Shown here: in pieces, positions 16,002 through 24,665 of the stretch | Numbering within the stretch: position 1 is the stretch's first letter | Layout of the letters: every line of letters starts with the position of its first letter | Source: Maribacter sp. ACAM166 | GTDB taxonomy: Bacteria; Bacteroidota; Bacteroidia; Flavobacteriales; Flavobacteriaceae | DNA length: 49,729 bases | Direction: 5' to 3' | Assembly (NCBI RefSeq): GCF_005771495.1 | Contig: NZ_VAUW01000032.1 | Span: 1 to 49,729 of the forward strand | Made by a program: the position numbers and the translations under genes | The notes under the pieces: model-generated | Told to the model about the DNA's origin: nothing | What the model saw: only the letters and a program-made list of their open reading frames with translations | The model's database searches: none

Positions 16002-18500
16002 ATGAAACATACCTATCACATACAAGGAATGACTTGCAACGGTTGTCGCAGTCACGTTGAAGAAACACTTTCAAAAGTGAAAGGTGTTTCAAAAGCAACG
16101 GTTAATTTAGAAAAGGAAGAAGCTACTATCGAAATGGATTCGCACATTACTATTGAGACTTTGCAGAAAGCGATGCAGGATAATGGCGGTGCATACAGTA
16201 TTCATAAATTTGGAGAGCACAATACAACGAAAGAAGCAGAAAAGGAAAAGCCTAAGGGAGCAGGAACAGGAACATTTTACTGTCCTATGCATTGCGAAGG
16301 TGAAAAAACCTATAACAAATCAGGCGATTGTCCTGTTTGTGGAATGGATTTGGTCGAGGAACAAAATTTATCTGCAGTATCCACTGAGCAATGGACCTGT
16401 CCAATGCACTCAGAAATTGTAAGGGACGAAGCAGGTTCTTGTCCTATTTGTGGAATGGATTTAGTACCAATGCAACCCGACGATTCGGCAGAAGAGAAAA
16501 GCTATAAAAAGCTGCTTAAGAAATTCTTGATTGCACTTGCTTTTACATTACCCATTTTCCTGATTGCTATGAGCGAGATGATTCCTAACAATCCATTATA
16601 TAATGTAATGGAGCAAAAAAAATGGAATTGGGTACAGTTTGGGTTATCTATTCCTGTAGTGTTCTATGCTACGTGGATGTTTTTTGAACGTGCTTATAAA
16701 AGTATCCAAACGTGGAATCTCAATATGTTTACCCTTATCGGTATTGGATCTGGTGTAGCGTGGTTATTTAGTGTTTTTGGCATGTTCTTTCCTGATTTTT
16801 TTCCAGAACAGTTTAAAACCGAATCAGGTGCAGTACACGTTTATTTTGAAGCGGCAACCGTGATATTAACACTTGTGTTATTAGGACAACTTTTAGAAGC
16901 TCGTGCGCATAGCAAAACCAATTCAGCAGTAAAAGAGTTGTTAAAGTTAGCCCCCAATAGAGCTATAAAAATAGTGGATGGTGAAGAAGTTGAAGTAAGT
17001 ATTGAAAAGATAGCATTAAATGATATTCTAAAAGTAAAACCAGGCGAGAAAATTCCAGTGGATGGATCGATAACCGAAGGGGATACAACCATTAATGAAT
17101 CTATGATTACTGGAGAGCCTATTCCTGTAAATAAATCTGTAGGCGATAAAGTCAGTAGTGGTACAATCAATGGTAATCAATCTTTTTTAATGAAAGCTGA
17201 AAAAGTTGGGGGCGATACTTTGCTATCGCAAATTATTCATATGGTTAATAAAGCCAGTAGAAGTCGTGCGCCAATTCAAAATTTAGCAGATAAAGTATCT
17301 GGTTACTTTGTGCCTGTTGTGGTCATAATTTCTATAATAACCTTTGCAGTTTGGGCTATTTGGGGTCCAGAACCAGTTTATGTCTATGCGTTCGTCAATG
17401 CCATTGCGGTGTTGATAATTGCGTGTCCGTGTGCGTTAGGTTTGGCAACACCAATGTCCGTGATGGTAGGCGTTGGTAAAAGTGCTCAAAATGGTGTGTT
17501 GATTAAAAATGCTGAAGCTCTTGAAAAAATGGATAAGGTTGATACCCTTATCATTGATAAAACAGGAACTATTACCGAAGGAAAACCAACAGTAGAAAAA
17601 ATAGGTTTTTTCAATGATAGTTTCAGTGATAGCGAAGTGTTACAATACATCGTATCAATAAACAGCAATAGCGAACATCCATTGGCTGAAGCAACGGTCA
17701 AGTATGGTAAAGAACATAATGCTGAAATTTTAAAGTCAGATGCATTTAGTGCAGTTACGGGTAAAGGGGTTGAAGCCACTATTAATGGTAAAAAAGTAGC
17801 ATTAGGTAATCCAAAAATGATGGCATATGCACATGCAGAAATTACCTCGAAAATGCAGGAAGAAGCCAAAACCTATCAAAAACAAGGTAAAACAGTTTCG
17901 TACTTATCGGTAGATAAAATAGTTGCTGGTTACGTAGTTATTGGAGACAAAATCAAGGAAACCAGTGCAAAAGCGATCAAAGCACTTCAAGACAAGGGTA
18001 TAGCAGTACTAATGCTTACAGGTGATAATCATGATACAGCGCAGGCAGTAGCTTCAGAACTCAACCTTACGGATTTTAAAGCAAGTATGTTACCTGAAGA
18101 TAAAATGAAAGAAGTAGAAAAACTGCAAGAAAAAGGTAAGGTCGTTGCTATGGCAGGTGATGGTATTAATGATGCACCTGCATTGGCTAAAAGTGATGTT
18201 GGTATAGCAATGGGTACAGGAACGGATGTAGCCATTGAAAGTGCAATGATAACCTTGGTAAAAGGTGATTTACACGGTATCGCTAAAGCACGAAATTTAA
18301 GTCATGCCGTAATGAGAAACATAAAGCAAAATCTATTTTTCGCACTTGTCTACAACACATTGGGTATACCCATTGCAGCAGGTGTATTATTTCCCATTTT
18401 CGGAATTTTGCTCTCCCCTATGATAGCCGCATTAGCAATGAGTTTTAGTTCAGTTTCTGTCATTGCCAATGCCTTGCGATTACGAACAATTAAAGTTTAA
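16002..18500 (+). CDS. copA: Cu+-exporting P1B-type ATPase
   Basis: This 832-residue pump drives Cu(I) from cytoplasm to periplasm. In order: an HMA domain with GMTCNGCRSH (C12, C15); two tandem heavy-metal-binding YHS-like modules with CPMH...CPVCGMD (about 90-117) and CPMH...CPICGMD (about 131-158); membrane helices; the actuator TGE motif in ESMITGEPIPVNK; the intramembrane CPC metal site (C475, P476, C477); the phosphorylation motif DKTGT (D519); the HP motif in SEHPLAEA; and GDGINDAPAL. All catalytic motifs are intact. CPC together with the island context supports Cu(I) over Zn. It follows the haem-binding gene by 11 nt. The double metal-binding module after the HMA is common in Bacteroidota CopA. 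Confidence 0.95.
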   Translation: MKHTYHIQGMTCNGCRSHVEETLSKVKGVSKATVNLEKEEATIEMDSHITIETLQKAMQDNGGAYSIHKFGEHNTTKEAEKEKPKGAGTGTFYCPMHCEGEKTYNKSGDCPVCGMDLVEEQNLSAVSTEQWTCPMHSEIVRDEAGSCPICGMDLVPMQPDDSAEEKSYKKLLKKFLIALAFTLPIFLIAMSEMIPNNPLYNVMEQKKWNWVQFGLSIPVVFYATWMFFERAYKSIQTWNLNMFTLIGIGSGVAWLFSVFGMFFPDFFPEQFKTESGAVHVYFEAATVILTLVLLGQLLEARAHSKTNSAVKELLKLAPNRAIKIVDGEEVEVSIEKIALNDILKVKPGEKIPVDGSITEGDTTINESMITGEPIPVNKSVGDKVSSGTINGNQSFLMKAEKVGGDTLLSQIIHMVNKASRSRAPIQNLADKVSGYFVPVVVIISIITFAVWAIWGPEPVYVYAFVNAIAVLIIACPCALGLATPMSVMVGVGKSAQNGVLIKNAEALEKMDKVDTLIIDKTGTITEGKPTVEKIGFFNDSFSDSEVLQYIVSINSNSEHPLAEATVKYGKEHNAEILKSDAFSAVTGKGVEATINGKKVALGNPKMMAYAHAEITSKMQEEAKTYQKQGKTVSYLSVDKIVAGYVVIGDKIKETSAKAIKALQDKGIAVLMLTGDNHDTAQAVASELNLTDFKASMLPEDKMKEVEKLQEKGKVVAMAGDGINDAPALAKSDVGIAMGTGTDVAIESAMITLVKGDLHGIAKARNLSHAVMRNIKQNLFFALVYNTLGIPIAAGVLFPIFGILLSPMIAALAMSFSSVSVIANALRLRTIKV

Positions 18501-18518
18501 CTACAAAAGCAATTTAGA

Positions 18519-18989
18519 GTGGAAAATTCAAAAAAAAACAATAATTACAGAACCTTTTTTATAATGCTGGGTTGCTCATTTGTAGCAATGTATATCACAA
18601 TGTACTTAAACACCTATGTAGTAGACCATGTGTATTTTAGCTTAACTCGTTTTTATATGACTTGTTTAGGTATTTCAACTATGGCAGTTATAATGTGGTT
18701 TTTTATGCGGAATATGTATAAAAACAAGAAGAAGAACATCGCAATTCTCCTTGGAAGCTTTGTCTTATTTGTTGGTGCATTGGGACTCGTAAGAGCACAA
18801 AAACCAATAATAGGTGATGTGCTTTGGATGAAGGCAATGATTCCGCACCATTCAATTGCTATTTTAACCAGTGAAAGAGCGGATATTCAAGACCCGGAAG
18901 TAAAAAAATTGGCCGATGATATTATAAAGGCACAGAAGAAAGAAATAGAGGAAATGAAGGCTATGATAAAGCGTCTGGAACGCAAATAG
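18519..18989 (+). CDS. DUF305 family membrane protein
   Basis: This 156-residue protein has three predicted membrane helices (about 10-30, 40-62 and 70-92) followed by a shortened DUF305-type C-terminus, LWMKAMIPHHSIAILTSERA, with the paired His of the family, ending in a charged helix. DUF305 is a helical-bundle domain found with copper resistance genes; metal binding by the HH pair and neighbouring Met residues is inferred. The chosen start is GTG at 18519, since the next Met is at residue 16, within the first helix. Confidence 0.8.
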   Translation: MENSKKNNNYRTFFIMLGCSFVAMYITMYLNTYVVDHVYFSLTRFYMTCLGISTMAVIMWFFMRNMYKNKKKNIAILLGSFVLFVGALGLVRAQKPIIGDVLWMKAMIPHHSIAILTSERADIQDPEVKKLADDIIKAQKKEIEEMKAMIKRLERK

Positions 18990-19034
18990 CACTTGGCGTA
19001 ACAAGCTATATTAAAACAGTTTTAATCAAAAATT

Positions 19035-20774
19035 ATGAATAAAAACATCATGTATCTCGGTATTGCGGTCATTGTAGGCCTATTTGCTGGTTGGCTTATT
19101 TTTGGTGCTTCTACAGAAGACTCAATGTCAACCACTGTTAGTTCTAACAATGAGGATAGTCATGAGCATTCCAACGAATCATCGGCTCAGATGTGGACAT
19201 GCTCCATGCATCCTCAAATCATGCAGGTTGAACCTGGTGATTGCCCTATTTGTGGTATGGAATTGATTCCGGTAGAATCTAGCGCAGACGGGTTGGCTAT
19301 GAACGAAATTAAAATGACCAAAAATGCGATGGCATTAGCCAATATAAGAACTACTATAGTGGGCAATACATTGGAGAATGAGGATAATATGATTTCGCTC
19401 TCAGGGAAAATAAAAATGAACGAAGAAGAAAATGCCATTCAGGCCAGCTACTTTGACGGTAGGATAGAAAAGCTCAATGTAAACTTTGAAGGCCAAGAAC
19501 TAAAAAAAGGCCAACTGTTGGCAACTATCTATGCCCCAAATCTTGTAGCGGCACAACAAGAGTTGATTACCGCAGCTTCTTTGAAAGAATCCCAACCTTT
19601 ACTTTACAACGCCGTGCGCAACAAACTAAAACTTTGGAAACTAACTGAAAGCCAAATCAATACCATAGAAGAATCTGGAAAGGTTCGTGAAAATTTCCCG
19701 ATTTATGCGACAGTTTCAGGAACCGTCTCCGAAAAAATGACTTCCGAGGGGGATTACGTAAAGCAGGGACAACCTATCGTAAAAGTGAGTAACCTGAATT
19801 CAGTTTGGGCGGAGTTCGATGCCTACGAAAATCAAATACCACAATTTAAAACGGGCCAAAAAATAAAGGTAGTGACCAACGCTTATCCCAATAAGGAATT
19901 TGATGCAACAATTTCCTTCATAGACCCTGTTCTAAATACCCAGACCAGAACCTTAACTATACGTGCTACCTTAAAAAATAAAAATGGTGAATTTAAACCA
20001 GGAATGTTTGTTAAAGGCAAAATTCAAGCAAAATCAAGGGATACTTCCGAACAACTGACCGTTCCGGCAAGTGCGGTTATGTGGACAGGGGAACGCTCAT
20101 TGGTCTATATAAAAACAAATCGGAATGAACCGGTATTCGAAATGCGAGAAGTAACCTTGGGAAATAGAAATGGAGATATATTTGTAGTTGCTTCAGGCTT
20201 ACAAAATGGTGATGAAATTGTTACTAATGGAACATTTACGGTAGATGCTGCCGCACAGTTACAAGGCAAAAATTCGATGATGAATCAAGGTACAGGCAAA
20301 CAAGAAGCCTTAGTTTCAATGTCAGATATGAAAATGACATTTCCCGAAGCTTTTGAAAATAGTTTTCAAGGAGTTCTCACCTCTTATCTTCAAATGAAAG
20401 ACGCATTTGTGGCGAGTAATACCAAGAATGTTTCGGCTTTTTCGAAAGAGGCTTCACAAAAGCTACAGGCCATTAAGACAGGTAACTTACGTAAAATGGA
20501 GAGAACCCATTTTTCAAAAATAAATGAAATGTTTAAAGCAATTTCTAAAAGTGACAATCTCGAAAATCAACGAGAACATTTCGTTGTGCTAAACGAAAAT
20601 ATGGTACCTATTGCAATGAATATCAAGAACATCAGTTCTAAAATATTTATTCAAAAATGCCCCATGGCAAATAATAATAATGGGGCGTTTTGGATAAGTT
20701 CAGACAAAGAAATCCGGAATCCGTATTATGGAGCGCAGATGATGACGTGTGGAAGTGTGATTGATAGCTTGTAA
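19035..20774 (+). CDS. cusB: CusB-type periplasmic adaptor of RND efflux, fused to DUF3347
   Basis: This 579-residue membrane-fusion protein has a membrane anchor at about 5-24 and a His-rich linker. A metal-binding module follows, MWTCSMHPQI...CPICGMELIPV (about 53-83). The adaptor core has lipoyl/hairpin and beta-barrel segments, e.g. IEKLNVNFEGQELKKGQLL and SGTVSEKMTSEGDYVKQGQP, with PGMFVKGKI near residue 325. The C-terminal part (about 450-579) is a DUF3347 domain with CPMANNNNGAFWIS and NPYYGAQMMTCG. It should bridge the CusA pump and TolC channel; the two metal domains suggest that it also collects Cu/Ag. It is the last gene of the island, separated from its partners by ten genes. Confidence 0.92.
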   Translation: MNKNIMYLGIAVIVGLFAGWLIFGASTEDSMSTTVSSNNEDSHEHSNESSAQMWTCSMHPQIMQVEPGDCPICGMELIPVESSADGLAMNEIKMTKNAMALANIRTTIVGNTLENEDNMISLSGKIKMNEEENAIQASYFDGRIEKLNVNFEGQELKKGQLLATIYAPNLVAAQQELITAASLKESQPLLYNAVRNKLKLWKLTESQINTIEESGKVRENFPIYATVSGTVSEKMTSEGDYVKQGQPIVKVSNLNSVWAEFDAYENQIPQFKTGQKIKVVTNAYPNKEFDATISFIDPVLNTQTRTLTIRATLKNKNGEFKPGMFVKGKIQAKSRDTSEQLTVPASAVMWTGERSLVYIKTNRNEPVFEMREVTLGNRNGDIFVVASGLQNGDEIVTNGTFTVDAAAQLQGKNSMMNQGTGKQEALVSMSDMKMTFPEAFENSFQGVLTSYLQMKDAFVASNTKNVSAFSKEASQKLQAIKTGNLRKMERTHFSKINEMFKAISKSDNLENQREHFVVLNENMVPIAMNIKNISSKIFIQKCPMANNNNGAFWISSDKEIRNPYYGAQMMTCGSVIDSL

Positions 20775-21471
20775 TAAGTGAACTGAAATGTACTATGAAA
20801 AAGTAGGTTTTAGAGTAAGAGAATTTTTTAGAACCTCTTAAGAACCCTAAGCTATATTTATAATTATTAAAAAATCTTAATTAAAAAAGGCTGAAAATTT
20901 TTGCGCTAATCCATCACCATATATTTGAAATAGGATGGTAATGTTTTTGAAGAGGCTTTAGATTGTAACGAAATCATCTATAAGCTTTATTTGTATGACT
21001 ATGTTTTATTACGCTAATAACAGACAGCCGTCTAGTTATTTTAAAAATTTATAAAAGCAAGAGAAAGGTTTCTTTCTGGAAGTTTTTTTGTCCGTATTAA
21101 TTGTTTCTATATAGATCTTTTTAATGTGATGTTAGGTTTTCTTAAATAACCCTTTGGTTTATATGAAAAGTGACCTTTACGTGAATCTTCTAAAAAAATT
21201 CGATAGATATGGGTAAATGAACTTTTAAGAAAGACTCCTGTCAAGTATAATTATAGGCCCCATTATTCAGAGTTTTGACACCAATATAATATTCGGTTAT
21301 GGGTGGGTTTAGTAATAGTAAAAGCAAAACGAACGCTGTTCAGTGATTTTCGTTTTGTGCGTGTTAGGAGTACGTAAATAATTTTAAAAAGAAATTAATA
21401 ATCAAACGATAGGATTTGAAGCATAATTTTTGTTTAATTACATTTACAAAATTTTAAATAAGATTATAATT
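20775..21471. other. Non-coding region after the copper island
   Basis: About 700 bp of AT-rich DNA without a credible ORF, apart from weak upstream extension of the next small gene. No strong terminator was seen directly after the adaptor gene. The one clear structure is the hairpin at 21325-21357. No RNA gene was recognised. Confidence 0.5.
21325..21357. repeat. Hairpin of 9 bp upstream of the small unknown gene
   Basis: CAAAACGAA (21325-21333) pairs exactly with TTCGTTTTG (21349-21357), with a 15-nt loop. It lies about 115 bp upstream of the ATG at 21472. It could be a leader structure, an operator or chance. Confidence 0.35.
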
Positions 21472-21699
21472 ATGGACATTTTACAAGAAGCATTAGAATT
21501 TGAAAAAGCCAAGATGAGTAATATGACTACTAGTGATCGGGTGACAGCCTCAAGAGAAGCAAAACGACTTATTTTAGCTATCAACGAAATTTACAAGAAT
21601 ACAAAAGATGAAACCTTAATGGATGTAATGAAGCGATTGACTGTTAAGAAAAAAAGAATTGATGTTCGACTAAAAGGAAGACCAGATTCAGGAATATAA
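21472..21699 (+). CDS. Small hypothetical protein
   Basis: This 75-residue, charged, probably helical protein (MDILQEALEFEKAKM...) ends in KKRIDVRLKGRPDSGI. It has no signal peptide, cysteine pair or membrane span. The frame is open further upstream to 21430 (Met), but the extra 14 residues are AT-rich hydrophobic sequence and the ATG at 21472 is preferred. I do not recognise the family. It stands alone between the copper island and the convergent pyruvate-kinase-like gene. Confidence 0.5.
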   Translation: MDILQEALEFEKAKMSNMTTSDRVTASREAKRLILAINEIYKNTKDETLMDVMKRLTVKKKRIDVRLKGRPDSGI

Positions 21700-21892
21700 T
21701 AATACGTTATGGAGCAATCGATTTTTATAGAGTCTCCAAATACATATATTTTGGAATTAATTCCTTGCTTCGTTATAATCTTATTCAATTTAAAAGGGCT
21801 CTCAATTTAAGTGACATTTATGAGATTCTACTGAACATCCTTTAATCCCATTATCTATTAATTTCAGAGGGATATGTTGATTTACCTAGAAT

Positions 21893-23428
21893 TTACTTCA
21901 GATGTAACTCTTGATTCCCTTTAATAATTCTCAGGTTATGCCTTGCGACTTCGAGTGCCCTTAACATTTTTTTGTTCTTATTATAGTGCTCCTCCATCCT
22001 CAATAATATATTTTTGAGTATACCTACGGCATCTGTGATATATGGTCCTTTGTTGAGCATTACACATTCCGCTTGTACACTTAAAACTACATCTGAAATT
22101 TCCGCTCTAGTGGCTAATCCTTTTTTCGCCATACTTTCCAAAACCTGAGTGGCCCAAATAACGGGTATATGAGCTGCTTCACATATGGACATAATTTGGT
22201 TTTGTACCTCAGATATTCTGTCGAAACCTACTTCGACTGCTAAATCTCCCCTTGCAATCATTACCCCTATCCTAGGTCTTTTCATAGCTTCAAAAAGTAT
22301 ACGCGGCAAATTATCAAAGGCTTCCTTATTCTCTATTTTAAAGACCACTGCTGTTTCAATGTCGTTAATGTCAGTGAGTTTGTTATACAATGCTTTTACA
22401 TCTTCCGGAGTTCTCACAAAAGAGTACCCAATAATATCCGCATTTTTACAGGCATAAGGGAGCAATTGCAAATCTTGGAATGTTAACGATGGGAGGGTAA
22501 GATGGGTATCGGGTAAATTGATTCCTTTACCTATTCTTAATTTCTTTTTAGTCGTATTCTGTATTTGTATTAAAACACCATTGGAAGATTTGAAGGTGAC
22601 CTTACCTTCTATAGCACCATCGTCGAAGAATATTCTATGGTTTACTTCAAGATCATCTATAATCTCTGGCAAAGCAACTGTTATGACAGTATTACGAACT
22701 GTGTCTACGAATGTCCCTTCGTTAAATTGTGATTCTTTCATTAACTCAAAGCAATCATTCTGGCTAATATAGATTGCATTGACTTGGTGGAATTTTTGTT
22801 GGTCTAGGGAATACTTGTACAGGTTGCCTACTCGTATCTTCGGTCTAGGAAGGTCCATGAAAATACAGGTTTTAATTTGTAGCTCTTTACTTGCTCTTTT
22901 TGAATTGACTAATATGCGATTCCAAAGTGCTTCATCTCCATGGCTTAAATTCATACGTACAATTTCCATACCTGCCGTTAGCAATCCTTTCAATAAAACG
23001 ATATTTTGCGAAGCCTCGTCGGGCATAGTGACCATAATCTTTGTTCGTAATATGTTCTCGGAAACATTAAATAAAGATTTTGAACGCGCCTCCAAAAGTG
23101 TATTGCTTTCCGTATACCCTAGAGAGGATTTTTCTACATCTCTTTCTATCGAAATACCTTTAATCAGTTTAATTAAATCAAGGGTACGGGAAACATTCTC
23201 AAGAACATAACCTGCACTAGTACCTAGTGATGAGATTCCGAGTTTGTTCAATTCTGCTTGGATATCCCTTAGGTCAATACTCCTCAAGGTCAAGTAGCTT
23301 AATAAATTTTTGGCACTATACACATACTCTTCATTGATATCTTCTAGTATCGTACTTATTTCATTGCCAGAATCAATGAGGTCATCGTATACGTCCTGAA
23401 CCTTTTTTTCTAAAATAGTTATATCCAT
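21893..23428 (-). CDS. Pyruvate-kinase-like protein lacking the C-domain, with N-terminal extension
   Basis: This 511-residue protein has about 125 N-terminal helical residues of unknown type, then a pyruvate kinase barrel with its B domain. Barrel motifs kept are RTKIMVTMP, MNLSHG, DLPRPKIRVG, KGINLPDTHLTLP, KIEN (catalytic Lys and metal-binding Glu), ARGDLAVEVG (metal-binding Asp) and the catalytic ATQVLESM. It differs from true PykF: MLSGETAKGxYP is replaced by MLNKGPYI, FASF by GYSF, and the regulatory C-terminal domain is missing. The PEP/metal half is therefore present but normal nucleotide use is doubtful. It lies 63 bp downstream of the carbonic anhydrase on the same strand. It could be a PEP- or pyruvate-handling enzyme with another acceptor, or a regulator. 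Confidence 0.8.
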   Translation of the reverse strand: MDITILEKKVQDVYDDLIDSGNEISTILEDINEEYVYSAKNLLSYLTLRSIDLRDIQAELNKLGISSLGTSAGYVLENVSRTLDLIKLIKGISIERDVEKSSLGYTESNTLLEARSKSLFNVSENILRTKIMVTMPDEASQNIVLLKGLLTAGMEIVRMNLSHGDEALWNRILVNSKRASKELQIKTCIFMDLPRPKIRVGNLYKYSLDQQKFHQVNAIYISQNDCFELMKESQFNEGTFVDTVRNTVITVALPEIIDDLEVNHRIFFDDGAIEGKVTFKSSNGVLIQIQNTTKKKLRIGKGINLPDTHLTLPSLTFQDLQLLPYACKNADIIGYSFVRTPEDVKALYNKLTDINDIETAVVFKIENKEAFDNLPRILFEAMKRPRIGVMIARGDLAVEVGFDRISEVQNQIMSICEAAHIPVIWATQVLESMAKKGLATRAEISDVVLSVQAECVMLNKGPYITDAVGILKNILLRMEEHYNKNKKMLRALEVARHNLRIIKGNQELHLK

Positions 23429-23453
23429 ATCTTTTATTTAATTATCTAGTTGA

Positions 23454-23479
23454 AAACCTACCTCTATTGAAGTAGGTTT
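23454..23479 (-). terminator. Terminator-like hairpin between carbonic anhydrase and pyruvate-kinase-like genes
   Basis: AAACCTAC (23454-23461) and GTAGGTTT (23472-23479) form a perfect 8-bp stem with a 10-nt loop; on the minus strand it is followed by TTTTC. It may stop part of the transcription coming from the carbonic anhydrase gene, so the two genes could be expressed at different levels. Confidence 0.45.
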
Positions 23480-23491
23480 AATCAAAACCCA

Positions 23492-24247
23492 CTATTTAAT
23501 AAAATTTACAACTCCAGTATCCATATCATATACAGCACCTTTAATAGCGATTTCACCGTCTTCTACCATGGTTCTCAATATTAAACTTTCCTTTACTATC
23601 TTCTCCATGTTAATCCGGACGTTATTTTCGCTTACCTCGTGGACTAACAACCTATTTTTTGAAGATTTGGGTCCACTCGACTTGGTCGATATATCCACTG
23701 CCGGTTTTATATTTACAAGCATTTTTGTAATGTGTCCCAGTTCGGCGCCATCTATCGCAGCGTGTATCGCACCACAATTTTCGTGACCTAAAACCAGTAT
23801 AAGTTTTGCTCCCGCAATCTTTGTAGCGAATTCCATACTTCCTAAAATATCGTCGTTCACAAAGTTTCCGGCGACCCTTGCTACGAATATATCACCGATG
23901 CCCTTATCAAAGACATCCTCTACCGGAACCCGACTATCCACACATGAGAGCACAATTGCTTTTGGGTACTGGGCTTCCGCACTTTCTCTTATTTGCATGG
24001 AGTGGTCTCGCGCAGTAAGATCACTGCTAACAAACCTTTCATTGCCTGCAGCTAGGCTGTTGAATACATCTAGTGGTGTTAAGGCTGCCTGTTCTTCTTC
24101 GCTAAGGACATCTTCAACAAGGATTCGGCTGCGCTCTATTTCTACAGTGCCCTCTTTGGATTGTTGCCCAAATACAGTTGCAGGAATAAAAATCGATGTC
24201 ATAAAAATCGTGGTAGTGATACCAATAGAATTTAAAATGGTTCTCAT
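23492..24247 (-). CDS. Periplasmic beta-class carbonic anhydrase
   Basis: This 251-residue zinc enzyme interconverts CO2 and bicarbonate. Zinc ligands are visible in CVDSRV (C102, with the D104/R106 dyad) and HENCGA (H155, C158). An N-terminal signal peptide (MRTILNSIGITTTIFM..., cleavage near VFGQ) places it in the periplasm, unlike most cytoplasmic beta enzymes. The frame is open to 24304, but ATG at 24247 gives the clean signal peptide, and a promoter box lies between the two possible starts. It is transcribed ahead of the pyruvate-kinase-like gene. Periplasmic location suggests inorganic carbon uptake or pH control. Confidence 0.9.
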   Translation of the reverse strand: MRTILNSIGITTTIFMTSIFIPATVFGQQSKEGTVEIERSRILVEDVLSEEEQAALTPLDVFNSLAAGNERFVSSDLTARDHSMQIRESAEAQYPKAIVLSCVDSRVPVEDVFDKGIGDIFVARVAGNFVNDDILGSMEFATKIAGAKLILVLGHENCGAIHAAIDGAELGHITKMLVNIKPAVDISTKSSGPKSSKNRLLVHEVSENNVRINMEKIVKESLILRTMVEDGEIAIKGAVYDMDTGVVNFIK

Positions 24248-24270
24248 AATGATTGTTTTAATATTCCATA

Positions 24271-24278
24271 CAAAAATA
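24271..24278 (-). promoter_or_regulatory. Candidate -7 box of the carbonic anhydrase gene
   Basis: Read on the minus strand this is TATTTTTG, a full match to TANNTTTG, 23 nt upstream of the ATG at 24247. It supports the shorter start. No clear TTG was found at the -33 distance. Confidence 0.45.
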
Positions 24279-24335
24279 TAATCCCGTTTTAAAATTAATA
24301 CCATTACTAATCATAATTAATAGTTAAACTTTTAT

Positions 24336-24360
24336 ATATTAATAGTATTACTATTAATAT
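24336..24360. promoter_or_regulatory. Perfect 25-nt palindrome upstream of carbonic anhydrase
   Basis: ATATTAATAGTA (24336-24347), a central T, and TACTATTAATAT (24349-24360) form a perfect inverted repeat with 12-bp arms. It lies about 60-80 bp upstream of the candidate -7 box. The size and symmetry suit a dimeric activator or repressor, although AT-richness raises the chance rate. Confidence 0.4.
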
Positions 24361-24665
24361 TGATTTAAAATAATTCAATAGCCCCTTTAACCTTTAAATT
24401 TTTCAACAAGAGGATTACTGTATATCTTAGGTACAACACATTGTCAAAATAGCTAGCTATAGAGTCACCCAGCGTAAAAAAAGGTCTAATAAACAACCAT
24501 CACTAAATTTAAGTGAGCCAGCATAAACGGGTCAAAGTGAGGCCCTAAATAAATTGACTCAATTTGCGAAAAATCAAAACTTTTTTTCTGAAAAGACAAT
24601 GGCCAACAAACCAATAATCAAAAGAAAAGCAAAACAGGATAATAAAAAAAGCAAACAGCAATCAA

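Noticed and set aside
24248..24304. Longer N-terminus for the carbonic anhydrase
   Set aside because: The added 19 residues would precede a clean signal peptide, and a good -7 promoter box lies within this stretch, so the ATG at 24247 is preferred.
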